DNA of 64,000 nucleotides from Exobasidium rhododendri (Eukaryota; Basidiomycota; Exobasidiomycetes; Exobasidiales; Exobasidiaceae): NCBI GenBank assembly GCA_026210745.1, contig CP110630.1, positions 6,262,001 to 6,326,000 of the forward strand, read 5' to 3'. Shown piece by piece: positions 63,561 to 64,000 of this stretch (position 1 is its first letter; each line of letters starts with the position of its first letter). The notes under the pieces were generated by a model. It saw only the letters and a program-made list of their open reading frames with translations, ran no database searches and was not told where the DNA came from. The position numbers and the translations under genes were made by a program.

Positions 63561-63858
63561 CGCTCGCCAAGACGAGGAAGAAGACTTGGGTCCACTTTTA
63601 ACTATGTATAGTATACATATAGTGTCCGGGCAAATATGCTCTGGCGCTTGCAACCGTGCGGCGCGCCGACGACCACCAGACCGAAAAGGAGGCTAGTGAA
63701 TTGAAAAGGCGAAGGGATCCTCAGGTACGAAGCAAGGTAAGGAAAAAAGAGATCGTCTCTCCACCAACCCCAGCTTTGCCTTCGTCGCCAGTCACACACA
63801 CTTGCCTTCAGACCCGAACAAGCTCACTTTCCAAGGAGGAAGGAAATGATCGGGCAGC
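63561..63858. other. Divergent promoter interval near the window end
   Basis: 298 bases between the starts of the disordered protein (minus) and the truncated gene (plus). A TATAGTATACATATAG palindrome-like A/T stretch lies near 63607-63622. No gene. Confidence 0.4.
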
Positions 63859-64000
63859 ATGACAACGACTGCTTCTAGGCGCTCCAATGCGAATGGCAAC
63901 GCTAATATCAACCGCAATGGCATGCAACAAGACTTCAGCAGTGGATCAGCAGCGGGACCGAGTCAGAGCAGAGGAGACTCCGTTCCTGCCCCATCGAGGC
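63859..64000 (+). CDS. 5' end of an unrecognised gene, cut by the window end
   Basis: The frame from the ATG at 63859 stays open to the last base (47 codons). The product starts MTTTASRRSNANGNANINRN and is Asn/Ser/Gly-rich, typical of a disordered N-terminus of a regulatory protein. The earlier ATG at 63845 is out of frame and stops after ten codons. The product cannot be identified. Confidence 0.5.
   Translation, partial: MTTTASRRSNANGNANINRNGMQQDFSSGSAAGPSQSRGDSVPAPSR

Overview
The window is genomic DNA of a basidiomycete fungus, most likely a smut-related yeast or plant parasite (Ustilaginomycotina). The evidence is dense genes on both strands, short introns of about 50 to 190 nt with GTGAGT/GTAAGT donors, a divergently transcribed homeodomain pair laid out like the b mating-type locus, and a tandem block of small secreted proteins. 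Species cannot be fixed from sequence alone. No rRNA, tRNA, transposon or CRISPR array was found.

Layout. 1-4.3 kb: a KRE2/MNT1-type mannosyltransferase and CHS5 (exomer). 4.3-8.2 kb: the b locus, bE (minus) and bW (plus), divergent from a short shared promoter. 9.5-24.3 kb: eleven genes, all on the plus strand, for small to mid-size secreted proteins (called SSP1-SSP11 here), interrupted only by one minus-strand multi-span membrane protein (12.2-14.2 kb). 24.5-37 kb: ORC4, then eIF3b, SPB1, LSG1 and UTP25, four neighbouring translation or ribosome-assembly genes sharing two divergent promoters. 37-47 kb: a large SH3BGR-like protein, Mago nashi, S-formylglutathione hydrolase, pyruvate dehydrogenase E1 beta and an SQD2-like GT4 glycosyltransferase. 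48-64 kb: an RNF216-like RBR ubiquitin ligase, a multi-span membrane protein, the AMPK/SNF1 beta subunit, mitochondrial acyl carrier protein and bL17m (divergent), an amidase divergent from an anion:cation-symporter-type MFS transporter, an unrecognised disordered protein, and a gene cut by the window end.

The candidate undescribed system is the SSP block beside the b locus. Mature proteins are cysteine-free, most end in Arg/Ser-rich tails, and several share signal-peptide sequence down to the DNA. Four have a phase-1 intron at codons 49-58. Four (SSP4, 6, 7, 8) share an ungapped W-x2-D-x3-[DN]-x3-[ILM]-[AS]-x4-E-[EQ] module. Several have a TATA box 65-85 nt before the start codon. This looks like a tandemly expanded family of effector-like secreted proteins physically linked to mating type. 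Function is inferred only from this architecture.

Exon structures were built by hand from splice signals, reading frame and family similarity. All joins given keep the reading frame.
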